From CBDDCQ01 sp965226285 (GTDB lineage: Bacteria > Bacteroidota > Bacteroidia > Flavobacteriales > Ichthyobacteriaceae), in the NCBI GenBank assembly GCA_965226285.1, contig CBDDCQ010000006.1, positions 868,001-932,000 of the forward strand: a stretch of DNA of 64,000 nucleotides. The letters are read 5' to 3'. Positions within the stretch are counted from its first letter, which is position 1. Each line of letters begins with the position of its first letter. This document shows, piece by piece, positions 60,053 through 64,000 of this stretch. The notes under the pieces were generated by a model. It ran no database searches. It was given only the letters and a program-made list of their open reading frames with translations, and was not told the origin of the DNA. A program made the position numbers and the translations under genes.

Positions 60053-60855
60053 GTAAAAATAAAAACCAAATGTCTTTTTTAGAACATTTAGAAGAACTAA
60101 GGTGGCATTTGATCCGTTCTATTTGTGCTATTGTGATTTTTAGCATTACTGCATTTCTTTTCAAAAATATTATCTTTGACGATATTTTATTTGGTCCTAA
60201 AAGTCCTAATTTTATCACTTATAGAATACTATGTAAAATATCTAATGCCATAGGGTTAGGCGATACTGCGTGTATCAACGAATTGGGTTTTATAATTCAA
60301 AATAGAAAGATGGCTGGGCAATTTTCATCGCATATCTGGGCATCTTTTATCACAGGAATTATCATTGCCTTTCCTTATATGATATGGGAGTTATGGAAAT
60401 TTTTAGTTCCAGGATTTACCTCTAAAGAAAAAAGATATAGTAGAGGAATGGTTTTTATCAGTAGTCTTTTATTTATAATGGGAGTATGTTTTGGATATTT
60501 TCTCATTACTCCTTTATCTATACAATTTTTGGCAAATTATCATATAAGTGAGCACATTGCTAATGAAATAGATTTAAGTTCTTATATTCATACAATATGT
60601 ATGATAGTGGTATCTAGTGGATTAGTTTTTCAATTACCTATACTTATATATTTTTTAAGTAAAATAGGCCTTATCTCACCTGAAATAATGAAGAAATACA
60701 GAAAACATGCACTTATAGGTGTTCTTATCTTAGCAGCAATTATTACCCCTCCTGATATTTCAAGCCAAATATTGGTATCCATACCCATCTTATTTTTGTA
60801 CCAAATTAGTATATACATTTCTAAATCCGTTATTAAAAAAGAAAATACAGTATGA
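60049..60855 (+). CDS. tatC: Twin-arginine translocase subunit TatC
   Basis: The 268-residue protein has six membrane helices and the TatC signature MSFLEHLEELRWHLIRSI at the N-terminus, with FPYMIWELWKFLVPGFTSKEKRYSR and ITPPDISSQILVSIPILFLYQIS. It receives twin-arginine signal peptides together with TatA (not in this window). Start and stop overlap the neighbours kdsD and lptB by 4 bases each. Confidence 0.96.
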   Translation: MSKNKNQMSFLEHLEELRWHLIRSICAIVIFSITAFLFKNIIFDDILFGPKSPNFITYRILCKISNAIGLGDTACINELGFIIQNRKMAGQFSSHIWASFITGIIIAFPYMIWELWKFLVPGFTSKEKRYSRGMVFISSLLFIMGVCFGYFLITPLSIQFLANYHISEHIANEIDLSSYIHTICMIVVSSGLVFQLPILIYFLSKIGLISPEIMKKYRKHALIGVLILAAIITPPDISSQILVSIPILFLYQISIYISKSVIKKENTV

Positions 60856-61577
60856 TATTAAAAGCAGATAATATTGTTAAACTTTACAAAGGAAAAAAAG
60901 TAGTCAAAGGGGTTTCTATATATGTAGAACAAGGCGAAATAGTAGGACTTTTAGGACCTAACGGAGCAGGCAAAACTACATCTTTCTATATGATAGTGGG
61001 TTTGATAAAAGCTTATTCTGGAAGTATCTACTTAAATGATAAAGTTATTACTAAAGATCCTATATACAAAAGAGCTCGAAAAGGTATTGGTTACTTAGCG
61101 CAAGAACCTTCCATTTTTAGAAAATTAAGTGTAGAAGACAATATTTTGTCTGTACTACAAATGACAAAATTATCTAAAAAAGAGCAACAAATGAAAACAG
61201 ATGCTCTTATAGAAGAATTTGGTCTTGGACATATTCGTAAAAATAGAGGTGATTTATTATCTGGAGGAGAAAGGCGTAGAACTGAGATTGCCAGATGTTT
61301 AGCTGTAGATCCTAAATTTATATTGTTAGATGAACCCTTTGCAGGTGTAGATCCTATAGCTGTAGAAGATATTCAAAAAATAGTAGCTACACTTAAAGAT
61401 AAAAATATAGGCATCCTCATCACAGACCACAATGTACAGGAAACGCTAGCTATCACAGATAGAACTTATCTATTATTTGAAGGTTCCATTTTAAAATCAG
61501 GCACTGCACAGGAACTTGCAAATGATGAAACCGTAAGGAAAGTATATTTAGGAGAAAAATTTGTGTTAAAAGAATAG
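60852..61577 (+). CDS. lptB: LPS export ABC ATPase LptB
   Basis: The 241-residue ATPase powers LPS extraction from the inner membrane with LptFG. Walker A is GPNGAGKTT, the Q-loop lies in GYLAQEPSIFRKLSVEDNI, the signature is LLSGGERRRTEIARCLA and Walker B is FILLDEPFAGVDPIAVEDIQ. These are diagnostic of LptB. The kdsD-tatC-lptB chain links Kdo supply and LPS transport. Confidence 0.96.
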   Translation: MILKADNIVKLYKGKKVVKGVSIYVEQGEIVGLLGPNGAGKTTSFYMIVGLIKAYSGSIYLNDKVITKDPIYKRARKGIGYLAQEPSIFRKLSVEDNILSVLQMTKLSKKEQQMKTDALIEEFGLGHIRKNRGDLLSGGERRRTEIARCLAVDPKFILLDEPFAGVDPIAVEDIQKIVATLKDKNIGILITDHNVQETLAITDRTYLLFEGSILKSGTAQELANDETVRKVYLGEKFVLKE

Positions 61578-61903
61578 AAGTTTTCAAAATTTATAACAAA
61601 CGTATCATAAATTGACTTGCAGAATAATAATTTAAAACTTTTTATCTTTAGCTATATTGAACTTATGTTATTTTAATACTTAACTATAGAATATTTTCTC
61701 GAACCTACCTTTATCAACAGTATGAGGAGAATAGGATTTAGTTTAGCAGTGTCCTAAAAAATAGAGTACCTTACAAGAGGGAATATAGTATAACATAAAT
61801 ATATAGATATTTTTAACATCATATATATATATTTTTTTCAATTATAAAAATTAAAGTAACTTTGCCAAAAATTCTAAATTAAAATTGAAACCAAACTAAT
61901 TGA
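61578..61903. other. Gene-free gap with -7 element
   Basis: No gene, repeat or hairpin of note is seen. TAACTTTG (61857-61864) is a -7 promoter element in position to drive the PfkB kinase gene; no clear TTG lies at the proper distance. Confidence 0.45.
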
Positions 61904-62821
61904 ATGAATCTATTAGTATTAGGAACCGTAGCCTATGATTCTATAGAAACTCCGCTAGGAAAAGTAGATAGAATATTAGGTGGATCAGGGACTTATATAG
62001 CCCTTTCGGCATCATATTTGAATCCAAACCCTAAAATTATATCTATTATAGGAGAAGATTTTAAAAACTCTGACTTAGAACTTATCGGTTCGCACCAGAT
62101 AGATACCAAAAGTATAGAACTCATAAAAGGGAATAAAACTTTCTATTGGAGTGGAAAATACCACAACAATATGAACGACAGAGATACCATAGAAACTCAG
62201 TTAAATGTACTGGAAATTTTCAATCCCAAATTAGATGAAAACAGTAAAAACACAGATTATTTAATGCTTGGCAACTTGCACCCTATAATACAAAATTCGG
62301 TATTAAAACAAATTAACAAAAAACCTAAACTTACGGTATTAGATACTATGAATTTCTGGATGGATACAGCCTTGGATGATTTAAAAGCCGTAATAAAAAA
62401 AATAGATGTACTTACTATCAACGATGAAGAAGCAAGACAATTATCAAGCGAATACTCTCTGATAAAGGCAGCTAAAGCAATTTTAAATATGGGTCCCAAA
62501 TATCTCATCATCAAAAAAGGAGAACACGGAGCGTTATTATTCAATAACAATTTAGATACATTTTTTGCACCTGCCCTTCCCATAAAAGATGTATTTGACC
62601 CTACTGGTGCAGGTGATTCCTTTGCAGGAGGTTTTATAGGCTATTTGGCAAAAACTAATGATACTTCATTTGAAAACATGAAAAAAGCCCTTATATATGG
62701 TTCTGCTATGGCATCTTTTTGCGTAGAGAAATTTGGAACCGAAAAACTTCTTCATTTAACGCAAAAACAAATACAAGATAGATTAAATAAATTTGTAAAA
62801 CTATCTCATTTTACACTCTAA
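61904..62821 (+). CDS. PfkB-family carbohydrate kinase
   Basis: The 305-residue protein begins MNLLVLGTVAYDSIETPLGKVDRILGGSGTY and ends in the PfkB signature VFDPTGAGDSFAGGFIGYL with the catalytic aspartate in the GAGD motif. The ribokinase fold phosphorylates sugars or nucleosides; this Bacteroidota subgroup is annotated only as sugar kinase. The rluA-type gene begins 4 bases after its stop, so they form a pair. Substrate unknown. Confidence 0.88.
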   Translation: MNLLVLGTVAYDSIETPLGKVDRILGGSGTYIALSASYLNPNPKIISIIGEDFKNSDLELIGSHQIDTKSIELIKGNKTFYWSGKYHNNMNDRDTIETQLNVLEIFNPKLDENSKNTDYLMLGNLHPIIQNSVLKQINKKPKLTVLDTMNFWMDTALDDLKAVIKKIDVLTINDEEARQLSSEYSLIKAAKAILNMGPKYLIIKKGEHGALLFNNNLDTFFAPALPIKDVFDPTGAGDSFAGGFIGYLAKTNDTSFENMKKALIYGSAMASFCVEKFGTEKLLHLTQKQIQDRLNKFVKLSHFTL

Positions 62822-62825
62822 TTTT

Positions 62826-63527
62826 GTGGTATCAAATGGTCAAAACATAGAAGTAATATATGAAGATAATCACCTTATCATCATCAACAAAAAGTGTGGT
62901 GACATTGTACAAGCAGATAAAACTAAGGATAAACCTTTAAATGAAATTATAAAGCAATATCTCAAAGAAAAATACCATAAGCCTAGAAATGTATTTTTAG
63001 GAATTATACACCGATTAGATAGACCTACTACAGGCATTGTAGTATTTGGTAAAACGAGTAAAGCTACTTCTAGACTTAGTAAAATGTTCGCAGAAAAAAA
63101 AATCCAAAAAACTTATTGGGCAGTAGTAAAAAAATGTCCTAAGAAAGAAGAAAACACCCTTACCAATTATCTGATAAAAAATCCAAAAAACAACAAATCT
63201 AAAGCCTATAACCAACCTACAAAAACAAGTAAAAAAGCTGTATTAAGCTATAAAGTAGTACAAAAATTAAACAACTATTACGTCCTTAAAATCAAATTAC
63301 ATACAGGCAGACATCATCAAATAAGGTGCCAATTAGCCCATATAGGTTGCCCTATAAAGGGAGACATTAAATACGGATTTGATAGAACCAACAAAGATGC
63401 AAGCATACATCTACATTCGGGAAAAATAGAATTCATACATCCCATAAAAAAAGAGCCTTTGAGCATTACAGCCTCCCCTCCTACCAAAGACCCTATATGG
63501 AAAAATTGTAAAACAATAATAGTATAA
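62826..63527 (+). CDS. RluA-family pseudouridine synthase
   Basis: The 233-residue protein starts at GTG (62826), four bases after the kinase stop; no in-frame ATG precedes the conserved VIYEDNHLIIINKKCGDIVQAD. The catalytic aspartate is in IHRLDRPTTGIVVFGKTS and the C-terminal signature is LHTGRHHQIRCQLAHIGCPIKGDIKYG. It lacks an N-terminal S4 domain, so it belongs to the short RluA subgroup modifying rRNA or tRNA uridines. Exact target unknown. Confidence 0.9.
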   Translation: MVSNGQNIEVIYEDNHLIIINKKCGDIVQADKTKDKPLNEIIKQYLKEKYHKPRNVFLGIIHRLDRPTTGIVVFGKTSKATSRLSKMFAEKKIQKTYWAVVKKCPKKEENTLTNYLIKNPKNNKSKAYNQPTKTSKKAVLSYKVVQKLNNYYVLKIKLHTGRHHQIRCQLAHIGCPIKGDIKYGFDRTNKDASIHLHSGKIEFIHPIKKEPLSITASPPTKDPIWKNCKTIIV

Positions 63528-63533
63528 AGTTTC

Positions 63534-63658
63534 ATTTGCCAACTTTTAGAAGGATTTCCATGAAGCACAAAAAGAACAGGATAATCTCGTTTTATAGAAT
63601 AATTTTCAGGTAAATGAATGGTATGTTCTATGGACACCATCAAGAGTAATTTTTCCAT
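63534..63658 (-). pseudogene. 5' fragment of an alpha/beta-hydrolase esterase gene
   Basis: On the minus strand a frame from the ATG at 63658 reads MEKLLLMVSIEHTIHLPENY, then KRDYPVLFVLHGNPSKSWQM. The segment YPVLFVLHGN is the oxyanion-hole strand of carboxylesterases and phospholipase-type hydrolases. The frame then runs into the antisense of the pseudouridine synthase, so the rest of the gene, including the GxSxG serine, is missing. Confidence 0.6.
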
Positions 63659-63709
63659 TAGGTGTAAAAATACATCTGTAAAACAAAAAACAAACAAAAA
63701 TAATTTTCG

Positions 63710-63739
63710 TTGAATATTTTGTAATTATTGATATATTTG
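63710..63739 (+). promoter_or_regulatory. Promoter of the small CxxC protein gene
   Basis: TTG (63710-63712) and TATATTTG (63732-63739) are 19 bases apart, a full consensus match, 35 bases before the start at 63774. Confidence 0.65.
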
Positions 63740-63773
63740 TGAAAAATTTGTATAGTATTAAACTATCAATATT

Positions 63774-63974
63774 ATGAGTAAAAAATTATCAAACTTTTTA
63801 AAGGCATTTAAAGATTTAAGTGATCATGAAAAAGATGAACTTATAGAATTTTTCAAGATATATGATAATACATTATATGGTTTTCAAAAAGAAGAACTTA
63901 TTAATTATACTATACAACGATTGCATTCTTTGGGTCCAATGAGTGATGATGTTTGTCCTTATTGTGGTAAGTAA
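63774..63974 (+). CDS. Small hypothetical protein with C-terminal CPYCGK
   Basis: The 66-residue protein is helical and charged (MSKKLSNFLKAFKDLSDHEKDELIEFFKIY) and ends in DVCPYCGK, a single CxxC knuckle that could bind metal as a dimer or form a disulfide. It has its own strong promoter, which argues for a real gene. I do not recognise a family. Further genes may follow beyond the window edge. Confidence 0.6.
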   Translation: MSKKLSNFLKAFKDLSDHEKDELIEFFKIYDNTLYGFQKEELINYTIQRLHSLGPMSDDVCPYCGK

Positions 63975-64000
63975 AATAATTAAAGGTGATAGTAGCAACA

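Noticed and set aside
62826..62834. Using the ATG at 62836 as start of the pseudouridine synthase
   Set aside because: That ATG is out of frame; GTG at 62826 is the only start ahead of the conserved region.

Overview
The window is a very AT-rich piece of a Bacteroidota chromosome, most likely from a flavobacterium with a small, host-associated genome. Clade-typical features include a MurF–alanine racemase fusion, a long NusB next to YajC, DUF4369 lipoproteins, a GH3–serine hydrolase fusion, bacillithiol genes (bshB1, bshA) and a near absence of Shine-Dalgarno sequences. Upstream regions carry the Bacteroidota promoter pattern TTG-N18..23-TAnnTTTG. Large BspA-type surface lipoproteins on a low-GC background recall fish-pathogenic Ichthyobacterium, but that genus guess is inference only.

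Layout. 0-8.2 kb: a 30-residue COX24-like protein, RNase G, two DUF4369 lipoproteins, then a converging outer-membrane barrel gene and a 1026-residue TPR gene. 8.2-15.4 kb is an accessory, recombining region. It holds a giant surface lipoprotein gene, the two broken ends of a second copy separated by a HicB-HicA toxin-antitoxin pair with a 19-bp tandem repeat array as its promoter, palindromic repeats, and a tandem duplication of a 2TM-domain gene with a third decayed copy 6 kb away. 15.4-20.8 kb is a minus-strand housekeeping run (hisS, gpsA, nusB, yajC, DUF151 nuclease, thyA). 20.9-22.1 kb is rpsF-rpsR-rplI. 22.3-26.8 kb is a DNA-modification/helicase island: two different DNA methyltransferases, a MrfA/YprA-like helicase with a C-terminal cysteine cluster, and three short or truncated reading frames, probably an eroding defence locus.

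27-41 kb is mostly core: murF-alr, an EamA transporter, a GH3/beta-lactamase-fold fusion, rpsT between two identical tRNA-Glu genes, lysA, and the minus-strand run mscS-nadD-hflX-ftsE-recF. 41-48.5 kb is a second accessory block. It has two more repeat/LRR lipoproteins, clusters of palindromic repeats at their 3' ends, a small membrane protein and a candidate small RNA with its own promoter and terminator. 48.8-64 kb is again mostly core: lpdA, DUF502, an unusual YdjM–glutathione peroxidase fusion, bshB1-bshA, cvpA, a GH29 fucosidase with a PA14-like domain, recQ, kdsD-tatC-lptB, a PfkB kinase, an RluA pseudouridine synthase, an esterase fragment and a small CxxC protein.

The surface-lipoprotein loci appear to duplicate, shuffle and break as units with their 5' and 3' flanks: they share upstream sequence, a common 3' tail and neighbouring palindromes. 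The points most worth following up are the HicBA insertion with its phased promoter array, the helicase/methylase island, the candidate small RNA near 48.4 kb and the YdjM–GPx fusion. GC contrasts and identities are read by eye; no similarity search was possible.
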